A program made the translations under genes and the position numbers. A stretch of 33,553 nt of DNA from a virus. The DNA lies in the IMG/VR virus record IMGVR_UViG_3300034198_015384, positions 1 through 33,553 of that record; one strand, 5' to 3'. The notes under the pieces were generated by a model. It searched no databases and was not told the origin of the DNA. It saw only the letters and a program-made list of their open reading frames with translations. This document shows, piece by piece, positions 1 to 5,681 of the stretch. How positions within the stretch are numbered: the first letter of the stretch is position 1; the number at the start of each line of letters is the position of its first letter.

Positions 1-1
1 T

Positions 2-1510
2 TATACATTTACAGTAAAAGCTAACGCATCTCAAGGCTCAAGTGCAGCATCCTCTGCCTCTAGCTCTATTACAGCAACTACAGTTCCAAACGCTCCAGCA
101 GCACCTACTGCAACTGATTCTCCCTCAGGGCGTGCTTATAACAACGGCTCTGCATCTATTGCATTTACAGCCTCCGCAACTGGTGGTTCTGCAATCTCTT
201 CTTATACAGTTATTTCTTCTCCTGGTTCTTTCACAGGAACTGGTTCTTCTTCTCCTATTGTTGTAACAGGACAGCAATCTGCAACTGGTTACACATACAC
301 AGTTACAGCAACAAACGCCAATGGAACATCAAGTGCTTCTACTGCCTCTGCTTCTGTGACCGCTACTACTGTTCCTGCTGCTCCTACTATTGGAACCGCT
401 ACAGTTACCAACTCAACAACTGTTTCAATTCCGTTTACTGCAGGTGCTACTGGTGGTTCAGCAATAACCAGTTACACCGCAACATCAAGCCCATCAGTTT
501 CTCTTTCGGTATCAGGAACTTCAACTCCATTAACAGTTACAGGGACTTTTGCATCAGGTCAAGCCTATACTTTTACAATTTCAGCGGTAAATGCTAATGG
601 AACATCTGTTGCATCTTCAGCATCTAACTCAATTACTCCATATTCTCTTCCTACTGTTTCTGGTGGAACACTTACTTCAGATGCTACCTATTACTACCGT
701 ACGTTTACTTCAACCAACACGTTATCGGTTTCTAACGCAAGCATTACAGCTGATATTTTGACCATCGCTGGAGGTGCTGGCGGTTACGATGGTTGGTATT
801 TTAACAGTAAGGGCACAGTAACTTATATTAGAGGAAGTGGAGGAGGGGCGGGCGGCGTTGTGTACCAGGCTTCACAAACACTATCTACAGGAAGTTACAC
901 AGCCACAGTAGGTGGCGGAGGTGGGCGTAATAATCCTGGTAATAGTTCAACATTTGGCGCACTAACAACAGCACTACCAGGGGGTGGGCCTGGCAATTTT
1001 TCTAGTGGAACAAGCGGTACTTACGGTTCTGGTGGGGGCGGAATTCAGTTCTACCAAAATGGCACTTTTCTCCGCATGCCTACTAAAGGAACAAGCCCAC
1101 AAGGAAACGATGGCGGTTCGGCAGGGTCAGCAAGCGGCACTACTGGTGCAGGCGGCGGTGGTGCGGGAGCCGTAGGAGGAGATTCAAGCGGAGCATCTTC
1201 GGGTGGCGCAGGTGGCGTTGGTACATCTGCGTACTCCTCATGGGGTAGCGCAACAAGTACAGGTCACAATGTTAGTGGAACATATTATTACGCTGGTGGT
1301 GGTGGTGGGGCAAACAGTGCAAGTGGGGGTAACGGCGGCGGTGGTAGTGGTGGTTCACAGAACGTAGGAGGAACTGCTGCAGCCAATAACACAGGCGGTG
1401 GTGGTGGTGGTGGGGGACAACCTACCGCTGCTAATACTACAATGGCTGGAGGCGCTGGAGGTAATGGTGTTATTATTGTTCGTTATACTCGTTCTCAGGT
1501 AGGTGGATAA
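2..1510 (+). CDS. Tail fibre/adhesin with fibronectin-III repeats and glycine-rich C-terminus (5' end missing)
   Basis: The frame is open from the first bases, so the true start lies upstream of the window; the GTG at 356 is internal. About 502 residues are visible. The first ~210 are Ser/Thr/Ala-rich fibronectin-III repeats, with the recurring 'SGGSAI(S/T)SYT' strand, 'YTFTISAVNANGTS' and 'T(A)TTVP' linkers. From residue ~255 the protein becomes a glycine-rich segment with many GGGG runs, ending in 'NGVIIVRY', the hallmark of glycine-rich tips of phage tail fibres. Such proteins act outside the cell as receptor-binding or surface-attachment components of the virion. Its stop overlaps the next ATG (TAATG), so the two genes are probably co-translated. 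The repeats are divergent copies rather than exact DNA repeats. A non-fibre surface protein of the virion is the main alternative. Confidence 0.85.
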   Translation, partial: YTFTVKANASQGSSAASSASSSITATTVPNAPAAPTATDSPSGRAYNNGSASIAFTASATGGSAISSYTVISSPGSFTGTGSSSPIVVTGQQSATGYTYTVTATNANGTSSASTASASVTATTVPAAPTIGTATVTNSTTVSIPFTAGATGGSAITSYTATSSPSVSLSVSGTSTPLTVTGTFASGQAYTFTISAVNANGTSVASSASNSITPYSLPTVSGGTLTSDATYYYRTFTSTNTLSVSNASITADILTIAGGAGGYDGWYFNSKGTVTYIRGSGGGAGGVVYQASQTLSTGSYTATVGGGGGRNNPGNSSTFGALTTALPGGGPGNFSSGTSGTYGSGGGGIQFYQNGTFLRMPTKGTSPQGNDGGSAGSASGTTGAGGGGAGAVGGDSSGASSGGAGGVGTSAYSSWGSATSTGHNVSGTYYYAGGGGGANSASGGNGGGGSGGSQNVGGTAAANNTGGGGGGGGQPTAANTTMAGGAGGNGVIIVRYTRSQVGG

Positions 1511-1887
1511 TGTCACATTGGGCAGAAATTGATAATGATGGAATTGTTTTACGTGTAATTGTGGGCGACAATAGTGAGCCTGACGAAGGTTATCGCATTA
1601 TTACAGAAAATCTTGGTGGTACTTGGATTAAAACAAGTTACAATACTATAAAAGGAGTTCACACTTTAGGTGGTACGCCTTTTAGAGGAAACTATGCAAG
1701 CCCAGGCTATGTCTATGTTTCTGATATAGATATGTTTTTACCACAAAAACCTTTTCCTTCATGGGTTCCTGATTCTAAAAATTTTATTTGGAAAGCGCCT
1801 GTTGAAAAACCAGATTCTGGAATGTGGATGTGGGATGAGTCTGTAAGGAATTGGGTAGAGGGTGAATCGGGACCAATCGTTCAATAA
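1510..1887 (+). CDS. Small tail-fibre-associated phage protein
   Basis: A 125-residue protein starting 'MSHWAEIDNDGIVLRVIVGD', with a central 'GGTWIKTSYN' and a C-terminal half rich in Pro and Trp (KPFPSWVPDS, WKAPVEKPDSGMWMWDE). This layout resembles a conserved family of small proteins encoded beside tail fibres in marine and freshwater phages; I know the pattern but not an assigned biochemical role. The position directly after the fibre gene, with a one-base overlap, suggests a fibre tip, fibre chaperone or decoration protein. No membrane segment or signal peptide is seen. Confidence 0.7.
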   Translation: MSHWAEIDNDGIVLRVIVGDNSEPDEGYRIITENLGGTWIKTSYNTIKGVHTLGGTPFRGNYASPGYVYVSDIDMFLPQKPFPSWVPDSKNFIWKAPVEKPDSGMWMWDESVRNWVEGESGPIVQ

Positions 1888-2431
1888 AAACCGCTTAATT
1901 ACTTCGGGGTTTCCCAGAAGTGGTAATGTTTTTTTAAATTACTCTTTTAAATGCTTGTATTACCCAGATAAAGAAGTGTCGCCTCAAACTCATGTTACAA
2001 ACACATTTAAAGAAAATACTCATGTAATAACACCTATTAGGAATCCATTAGACTGTATTTCTTCTTGGAACCTATATCAAGAAAACTTTAACTATCCAAG
2101 AGACTTAAATAAAGACATTACTTATTATTTAAGGTTTTATTCTTATGTTTTAAATAACTTAACTAATATACTTTTACTTGACTTTAATGTTTTTAAAACA
2201 GACTTAGATTACATTACAAACAAAGTATTTAACTTTGTCAATATAAACCCTGTAAAAAAAGTTTCTTTAGAAGTAGTAAAGGATACAATGATAAAAGATA
2301 ATAAAGTAGATAATTTGCCTAGAAATAACCAATTATTTTTGACTGAAATAAAAAATACACTTCAAGAAATTCCTCAGATTACGGAGTGTTTAAACCTGTA
2401 CCTTGAATTAAAAGAAATGGAAAAAAAATGA
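1862..2431 (+). CDS. Sulfotransferase-like protein
   Basis: A 189-residue protein. Residues 16-22 read GFPRSGN, matching the 5'-phosphosulfate-binding loop of PAPS-dependent sulfotransferases (G-x-P-R-S-G-T/N). Residues 56-69 (ITPIRNPLDCISSW) match the 3'-phosphate-binding motif, with Arg60 and Ser67/Ser68. It would transfer sulfate from PAPS to a hydroxyl or amine on an unknown acceptor, possibly a surface glycan or a virion protein. The best start is GTG 1862, inside the end of the previous gene, with AAGGA about 11 bases upstream; there is no ATG before the P-loop. It is shorter than typical sulfotransferases (about 250-300 residues) and visibly more AT-rich than its neighbours, which suggests separate acquisition. 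It overlaps the APS-kinase gene by ATGA. The motifs support the fold well; the acceptor is unknown. Confidence 0.75.
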   Translation: MNRDQSFNKNRLITSGFPRSGNVFLNYSFKCLYYPDKEVSPQTHVTNTFKENTHVITPIRNPLDCISSWNLYQENFNYPRDLNKDITYYLRFYSYVLNNLTNILLLDFNVFKTDLDYITNKVFNFVNINPVKKVSLEVVKDTMIKDNKVDNLPRNNQLFLTEIKNTLQEIPQITECLNLYLELKEMEKK

Positions 2432-3180
2432 TTATTCAAATAATTGGTTTACCAGGCTCAGGAAAAACTACGTTAGCAAAAGTACTTGTTGACCGTATTA
2501 ATGCTGTCCATTTAAATGCTGATTATGTGCGCTCTACTATTAACTCTGATTTAGGCTTTAGCCCAGAAGACCGCATTGAGCATGCCCGTCGTATGGGTGA
2601 GATGGCTCGTATGCTTTCAGGTCAAGGACTTACAGTTGTAGTGGACTTTATCTGCCCAACACAAACTACACGCACCGTTTTTGGTAAGCCAGATATTTGT
2701 ATTTGGATGGACACTATTCAACAGGGGCGCTTTGAAGATACCAACAAGTTGTGGGAAGAACCTACAGAGTTTAACCACCGCTTTACCAGCTATGACAGTG
2801 AAACTCAAGCAAACCTTGTTATCGCTGTTAACGGTCTGCATGATTGGAAAACTCCAACTACTTTAATGCTAGGGCGCTATCAACCTTGGCATGAGGGGCA
2901 CCACGCCCTTTATGATGAGGCGCAAAAGCGCACTGGTCAGGTAATGCTAGGAGTAAGAAACACCCAAGGCACAAGTGAGAAAGACCCACTGTCTTTTGAT
3001 GAGGTCAAGCACTACATTAGTCAAGACCCACACATGAAAAACGCTATGGTGGTTAAGATGCCTAACATTACGAATATCGTCTACGGTAGAGACGTTGGAT
3101 ACAAGATTGAACAGGTGAAATTAGGTGATGAGATTGAAGCTATTAGCGCTACTCAAAAGCGTAAGGAGATGGGTATATGA
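2428..3180 (+). CDS. Bifunctional adenylylsulfate kinase / HxGH nucleotidyltransferase
   Basis: A 250-residue two-domain protein. Residues 1-~130 form an APS-kinase-like (CysC) domain: Walker A GLPGSGKTT at 7-15, then LNADYVR, DLGFSPEDRIEHARR and the 'VVVDFICPTQTTR' strand, all close to the CysC consensus. This domain would phosphorylate adenylylsulfate to PAPS. Residues ~143-250 form a nucleotidyltransferase: GRYQPWHEGHH (HEGH at 155-158) and C-terminal ISATQKRKEMG. That domain resembles NMN or cytidylyl transferases more than a classical ATP sulfurylase, so its substrate is uncertain; making APS from ATP and sulfate is an attractive but unproven possibility. It starts within the end of the sulfotransferase gene (ATGA), and a good AAGGAG lies at its own 3' end, serving the next frame. 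Confidence 0.85.
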   Translation: MIIQIIGLPGSGKTTLAKVLVDRINAVHLNADYVRSTINSDLGFSPEDRIEHARRMGEMARMLSGQGLTVVVDFICPTQTTRTVFGKPDICIWMDTIQQGRFEDTNKLWEEPTEFNHRFTSYDSETQANLVIAVNGLHDWKTPTTLMLGRYQPWHEGHHALYDEAQKRTGQVMLGVRNTQGTSEKDPLSFDEVKHYISQDPHMKNAMVVKMPNITNIVYGRDVGYKIEQVKLGDEIEAISATQKRKEMGI

Positions 3181-3233
3181 AGCAGGAAAAGGTATTGGAG
3201 ATGCTGAAGAAAGAATGTGGGCAACTCCTGTGA
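3177..3233 (+). CDS. Possible 18-residue coupling/leader peptide
   Basis: ATG 3177 overlaps the kinase stop (ATGA) and has a strong AAGGAG at 3163-3168 with 8-base spacing. It opens an 18-codon reading frame, MKQEKVLEMLKKECGQLL, ending at TGA 3231-3233. That stop overlaps a GTG (3230) in the frame of the DUF2061-like gene, so ribosomes finishing here could restart into it. Either this is a real translational-coupling mini-ORF or the strong ribosome site serves a differently placed start of the downstream gene. Too short to recognise. Confidence 0.3.
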   Translation: MKQEKVLEMLKKECGQLL

Positions 3234-3451
3234 GTAGGGCGCCAATTATGTGGGTTTCCCACGGACGTTCTTTTGTTAAAGCGGTAACTTGGCGGTTAAC
3301 GGGCACCTTTGATACATTTGTTTTAACTTACATTATTACTAAAAAGATTAAATTTGCCCTTGCTATCTCGGCAACTGAGGTTTTTACTAAGATTTTTCTT
3401 TACTACGTCCATGAGCGCATTTGGAATAAAGTTAACTGGGGCAGGGAATAG
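3215..3451 (+). CDS. DUF2061-like small membrane protein
   Basis: The core 'RSFVKAVTWRLTGTFDTF' followed by a hydrophobic stretch, 'ATEVFTKIFLYYVHERIWN' and a basic end is the signature of the DUF2061 family, small predicted inner-membrane proteins with two hydrophobic helices. Function is unknown; from memory, relatives occur in bacterial gene neighbourhoods that include sulfate-activation genes, which would fit the cassette here. The start is uncertain: ATG 3215 (78 residues) is given. GTG 3230 (coupled to a mini-ORF stop) and ATG 3248 both keep the whole domain, while GTG 3125/ATG 3128 would overlap the kinase gene deeply. It is followed by a 50-base gap containing a weak TATAGAT-like -10 element near 3478 but no convincing -35. 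Confidence 0.75.
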   Translation: MWATPVSRAPIMWVSHGRSFVKAVTWRLTGTFDTFVLTYIITKKIKFALAISATEVFTKIFLYYVHERIWNKVNWGRE

Positions 3452-3501
3452 CGTCTAAGTAAATCCTTTATTTCTAGTATAGATAGGGGATAATCCTTAC
3501 C

Positions 3502-4035
3502 ATGCGTGGTTCAAAAGTACAAGGACGATTCAAAATTGACTTTGAAAATAAGTCAATGGAAGAAGGCGTTGTTGATGAACTCCGTGACCCAGTGGGTACG
3601 GAAGTTGATTGGTGGGCTTGGGACCCTGCAGCTTTAGCTGCTGATTACAACACCTGGGTAGACCCTATCTACGACGTCTCTAATCAAGAAGAGGGTCAAG
3701 GCCGTCGTTGGAATACCCCATTTAAAATGCCCGTAATTATGGCGCAACAACTTCGTGGTACCAATATTATGAACGAGCGCGGATTTTACGTTGTAGATAC
3801 CCTGCGGTTAGTTGTTGCTGTAAATGACGTTAATCGTCTTCTTCCTGGGATGCTTACTGACCCCAATGCTCACATCAAAGACCGTGCCGTATTTCAGGGT
3901 GAAGTGTTTGTTCCTACCCGTGTCCTTCCTCGTGGGCGCTATTCTAATTTTTATTCAGTAATAACTATTGACATGAACCTTGTAAACTCTGAAGAACTTG
4001 TGAACGACCCCCAGTTCCAGGCCTACGCAAACTAA
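3502..4035 (+). CDS. Probable virion structural protein, unknown family
   Basis: A 177-residue soluble protein with no membrane segment. Distinct features are 'EVDWWAWDP', 'RRWNTPFKMPVIMAQQLRGTN', and a C-terminal beta-rich half 'VFVPTRVLPRGRYSNFYSVITIDMNLV'. I do not recognise the family. It follows the first real intergenic gap after the sulfation cassette and has a GGGGA ribosome site 11 bases before ATG 3502, so it may begin a new transcription or translation unit. Its place upstream of neck and tail genes, and its beta-rich character, suggest a head-to-tail connector, head decoration or tail-completion role. This assignment rests on position only. Confidence 0.6.
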   Translation: MRGSKVQGRFKIDFENKSMEEGVVDELRDPVGTEVDWWAWDPAALAADYNTWVDPIYDVSNQEEGQGRRWNTPFKMPVIMAQQLRGTNIMNERGFYVVDTLRLVVAVNDVNRLLPGMLTDPNAHIKDRAVFQGEVFVPTRVLPRGRYSNFYSVITIDMNLVNSEELVNDPQFQAYAN

Positions 4036-4046
4036 GGAGATAAACC

Positions 4047-4205
4047 ATGACAGATGAAACCTTTGAACCAGAGCTTGATTTAGACCTTTTTGATGAAAAA
4101 CTTAAAGCTGAAGTTGAACTATCTGAAGACTATAATTTAGAGGAAGACGAACTGGAAGAGGATACCGATGAAGAAGACTACAGCGAAGAAGACGACGCCG
4201 AATAA
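4047..4205 (+). CDS. Small highly acidic protein
   Basis: A 52-residue ORF with a near-ideal AAGGAGA ribosome site 6 bases before ATG 4047. It is packed with Asp and Glu (LEEDELEEDTDEEDYSEEDD), with a Leu/Phe-containing amphipathic start (LDLDLFDEKLKAEVEL). The last 13 codons overlap, in another frame, the start of the very basic gene that follows. An acidic peptide of this type could act as a DNA mimic, a scaffold or chaperone for basic partners, or a capsid assembly helper; none of these can be proved from sequence. Its strong start site and exact fit between neighbours argue that it is a real gene. Confidence 0.7.
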   Translation: MTDETFEPELDLDLFDEKLKAEVELSEDYNLEEDELEEDTDEEDYSEEDDAE

Positions 4206-4356
4206 AGGCAAAGTTGAAAAAGTAATGTCAGAGTACAAGTCTGGCAAACTTCATTCAGGTAAACCTGGTCCTGGTAAAGGTCCAACAGTTAAATCTAAAA
4301 AACAAGCTGTAGCTATTGCATTAACCGAAGGCCGCAAGGCAGCAAAGAAAAAGTAA
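4168..4356 (+). CDS. Small basic protein, DUF6496-like
   Basis: A 62-residue, Lys-rich protein. The central 'KVEKVMSEYKSGKLHSG' and 'GPTVKSKKQAVAIALTEGRK' match the pattern of the DUF6496 family found in phages and bacteria (KVMxEfKxGKLxSG...VKsrkQAiAIAlsE). The role is unknown; the charge suggests nucleic-acid binding or interaction with an acidic partner. Its first 13 codons are the acidic tail of the preceding gene read in another frame. AGAGG lies about 6 bases before the ATG. Confidence 0.75.
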   Translation: MKKTTAKKTTPNKGKVEKVMSEYKSGKLHSGKPGPGKGPTVKSKKQAVAIALTEGRKAAKKK

Positions 4357-4357
4357 C

Positions 4358-4570
4358 GTGGAGCATCCATTTAAACTTGGTCAAGAACACTTACCTTTTC
4401 CTAATGGTGGAGGATTAAAACTTATGGCATCTAGAACTCCTGAGTCTCATAAATTAGAGATTGAAGCACTAGAGGCAAAGCATAAGGTTGAATTTGCTAA
4501 GCTTAAAGAAAAACATGCTGCTGCTAATAAACCAAAACCTATTTCTGTAAAGGCAAAGAAAAATGTCTAA
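4358..4570 (+). CDS. Small Lys/Glu-rich predicted coiled-coil protein
   Basis: As drawn from GTG 4358, one base after the previous stop, it has 70 residues. An alternative ATG at 4424 has a clear GGAGG 10 bases upstream and would give 48 residues. The C-terminal half (ESHKLEIEALEAKHKVEFAKLKEKH) has heptad-like spacing expected of a short coiled coil, then a basic KPKPISVKAKKN tail. I do not recognise a family. It belongs to the run of tiny charged proteins and overlaps the next gene by 8 bases. Confidence 0.6.
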   Translation: MEHPFKLGQEHLPFPNGGGLKLMASRTPESHKLEIEALEAKHKVEFAKLKEKHAAANKPKPISVKAKKNV

Positions 4571-4754
4571 GACTATTAAAGCCGCTGGTGAAAAACACGT
4601 TATTAAGAAGAACAAAAAAGGTGACATCATTGTTGACCATGAAGGCAACAAAGGTCCTTGGGATAAGATTAACCTCACTAAAAAAGCTGGTGCTAAAAAT
4701 ATTCAACAAGGCGTTAAAGCCGTAAAAAAATATCACAGAACGACAGGAAAGTAA
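4563..4754 (+). CDS. Small basic hypothetical protein
   Basis: A 63-residue, Lys-rich protein (MSKTIKAAGEKHVIKKNKKG, then KGPWDKINLTKKAGAKNIQQ). It overlaps the previous gene by 8 bases, and an AAAGG sits before its ATG within the previous coding end. No cysteines, membrane segment or known motif. The charge suggests nucleic-acid or acidic-protein binding, as for its neighbours. Family not recognised. Confidence 0.65.
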   Translation: MSKTIKAAGEKHVIKKNKKGDIIVDHEGNKGPWDKINLTKKAGAKNIQQGVKAVKKYHRTTGK

Positions 4755-4755
4755 T

Positions 4756-5025
4756 ATGCCAAAGACTGAAGCATGGACTCGTAAAGAAGGTAAGAACGCT
4801 AAAGGCGGGCTTAATGAAAAAGGACGTAAGTCTTACGAGAAAGCACACCCAGGCTCTGACCTAAAGCCTCCTGTAAAAAAAGAACAAGCAGCTAAATCTA
4901 AGAAGTCTGCTGCTCGTCGTAAAAGTTACTGTGCTCGTTCTGCTGGTCAAGCTAAAATGTTTCCTGCAGCAGCAAAAGACCCAAACAGTAGATTGAATAA
5001 AGCTAGAAGAGCGTGGGACTGCTAA
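4756..5025 (+). CDS. Small basic conserved phage protein (DUF6321-like)
   Basis: An 89-residue basic protein with the order 'EAWTRKEGKNAKGGLNEKGRKSYEK', 'GSDLKPPV', 'RRKSYCARSAGQ' and 'KDPNSRLNKARRAWDC'. This block order is one I associate with a widespread phage family (DUF6321-type: W-x-R-K-E-G-K-x-x-x-G-G-L-N, then R-x-S-x-C-A-R, then D-P-x-S-R-x-N-K-A-x-R-x-W-x-C). Function is not known; the two conserved cysteines and basic charge may indicate a DNA- or capsid-associated role. One base separates it from the previous gene, and it overlaps the next (TAATG). Confidence 0.75.
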   Translation: MPKTEAWTRKEGKNAKGGLNEKGRKSYEKAHPGSDLKPPVKKEQAAKSKKSAARRKSYCARSAGQAKMFPAAAKDPNSRLNKARRAWDC

Positions 5026-5168
5026 TGGCTAAAAAAACAGACCCTTGCTGGGATGGCTATACTCAAGTAGGTATGAAGATGAAGAACGGCAAGAAAGTAC
5101 CAAACTGCGTGCCAGACCGTTCTGGCAGAATTCCAAAATCAAAACCTAAAAAGAAAGTGAGCAAGTAA
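5025..5168 (+). CDS. 47-residue conserved phage peptide
   Basis: A very short ORF starting at the ATG that overlaps the previous stop. It reads 'DPCWDGYTQVGMKMKNGKKV', then 'PNCVPDRSGR' and a basic PKKKVSK tail. The 'PCWxGYxxVGMKxKxGKKVPNCVP' pattern recurs in many phages, often beside the preceding DUF6321-like family. The two cysteines, about 20 residues apart, could form a disulfide or bind metal. Function unknown; probably virion- or assembly-associated by position. Confidence 0.75.
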   Translation: MAKKTDPCWDGYTQVGMKMKNGKKVPNCVPDRSGRIPKSKPKKKVSK

Positions 5169-5169
5169 T

Positions 5170-5316
5170 ATGTGTGCTACATGTGGTTGCGGCAAGAAGG
5201 CTGCTAAGAAGTCACCTGCTAAAAAGATGACAGGTAAGCAAAGCAAGCTTGACATGGACAAAAATGGAAAGCTAGATAAAAAAGACTTTGCCATGCTTCG
5301 TGGAAAGAAGAAGTAA
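5170..5316 (+). CDS. 48-residue protein with Cys-rich N-terminus and a single EF-hand loop
   Basis: The start MCATCGCG gives three cysteines in the first seven residues. Residues 28-39 (DMDKNGKLDKKD) satisfy every position of the canonical EF-hand calcium loop: Asp1, Asp3, Asn5, Gly6, Leu8, Asp9, Asp12, followed by Phe. The remainder is Lys-rich. A single loop would probably work as a dimer or as a dockerin-like half. One base separates it from the gene before, and it overlaps the gene after (TAATG). The N-terminus is nearly the same as that of the next gene, suggesting duplication and a shared metal-binding head. Confidence 0.7.
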   Translation: MCATCGCGKKAAKKSPAKKMTGKQSKLDMDKNGKLDKKDFAMLRGKKK

Positions 5317-5573
5317 TGTGCGCTAAATGTGGTTGTGGCTGCAAGGCAGGAAAGCCAGCAGCAGGATGTAAGTGCACTTGTGCCACATGTGCTGGTGCTC
5401 GTGACAAACAGCAAGACGCTAAGGTCATGAAGAATATGACCCCAGCTCAAATGCTAGAGTTTAAGAAGAAAGATAAGAAGATGGATAAGAAGAAGCCATC
5501 TCCTTCAAAAGACAAAATGATGGACAAGGCACTAGCCAAAGACATCAAGTCTAAAGGTAAGAAAAAGAAGTAA
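5316..5573 (+). CDS. Cys-rich, metallothionein-like N-terminus with Lys-rich tail
   Basis: An 85-residue protein with eight cysteines in its first 25 residues (positions 2, 5, 7, 9, 18, 20, 22, 25), arranged CxxCxCxC and CxCxCxxC. This spacing suits a thiolate metal cluster. The rest is a Lys-rich, Cys-free tail (FKKKDKKMDKKK and a KSKGKKKK end). It is the last gene before a strong terminator, so it closes the small-protein run. A role in zinc or iron binding, redox protection or DNA compaction is possible; none is shown. Confidence 0.65.
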   Translation: MCAKCGCGCKAGKPAAGCKCTCATCAGARDKQQDAKVMKNMTPAQMLEFKKKDKKMDKKKPSPSKDKMMDKALAKDIKSKGKKKK

Positions 5574-5580
5574 GTAGTTA

Positions 5581-5606
5581 GGCCCCGAAAGGGGCCTTTC
5601 TTCTTT
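5581..5606 (+). terminator. Rho-independent terminator
   Basis: A perfect 6-bp GC stem (GGCCCC / GGGGCC, 5581-5586 and 5591-5596) with a GAAA tetraloop is followed by a T-rich run, TTTCTTCTTT. It lies 7 bases after the stop of the Cys-rich gene and separates the small-protein run from the neck/tail operon. Confidence 0.9.
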
Positions 5607-5681
5607 ATCATTGCAGTATCGGGAGTTCGTGCGAACCCTGTGTAGTTCCCAACTACTTGCGTTTGATAAGGGGATTTATTC
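5607..5681 (+). promoter_or_regulatory. Intergenic region after the terminator, with two inverted repeats; probable site of tail-operon initiation
   Basis: Since a strong terminator precedes it, transcription of the neck and tail genes should restart here. Two short palindromes are present: GTTCGTGCGAAC at 5625-5636 and TAGTTCCCAACTA at 5643-5655. No convincing sigma70 -35/-10 pair was found. A strong ribosome site (AAGGGGA, 5668-5674) follows, aimed at ATG 5682. The palindromes could be an operator or a leader-RNA structure. Confidence 0.35.

Noticed and set aside
42-266. 74-codon Leu/Gln-rich ORF at the left edge
   Set aside because: It is an out-of-frame reading of the fibronectin-III gene, whose own frame is open from base 2 and shows repeat structure.
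840-1420. GGT/GGC-rich repeats as CRISPR or satellite DNA
   Set aside because: The repeats are irregular glycine codons inside one open frame, with no constant repeat-spacer unit.
356-1510. GTG 356 as the true start of the fibre gene
   Set aside because: The same frame is open upstream to the window edge and encodes another fibronectin-III repeat, so the gene is truncated by the window, not started here.
3452-3501. Promoter in the gap before the structural gene
   Set aside because: Only a weak TATAGAT-like -10 was seen with no -35 at proper spacing, so it is not listed as a feature.
5620-5660. tRNA-like sequence (GGGAGTTCGTGCGAACCC)
   Set aside because: Only a T-arm-like palindrome is present; acceptor, D and anticodon arms cannot be drawn.
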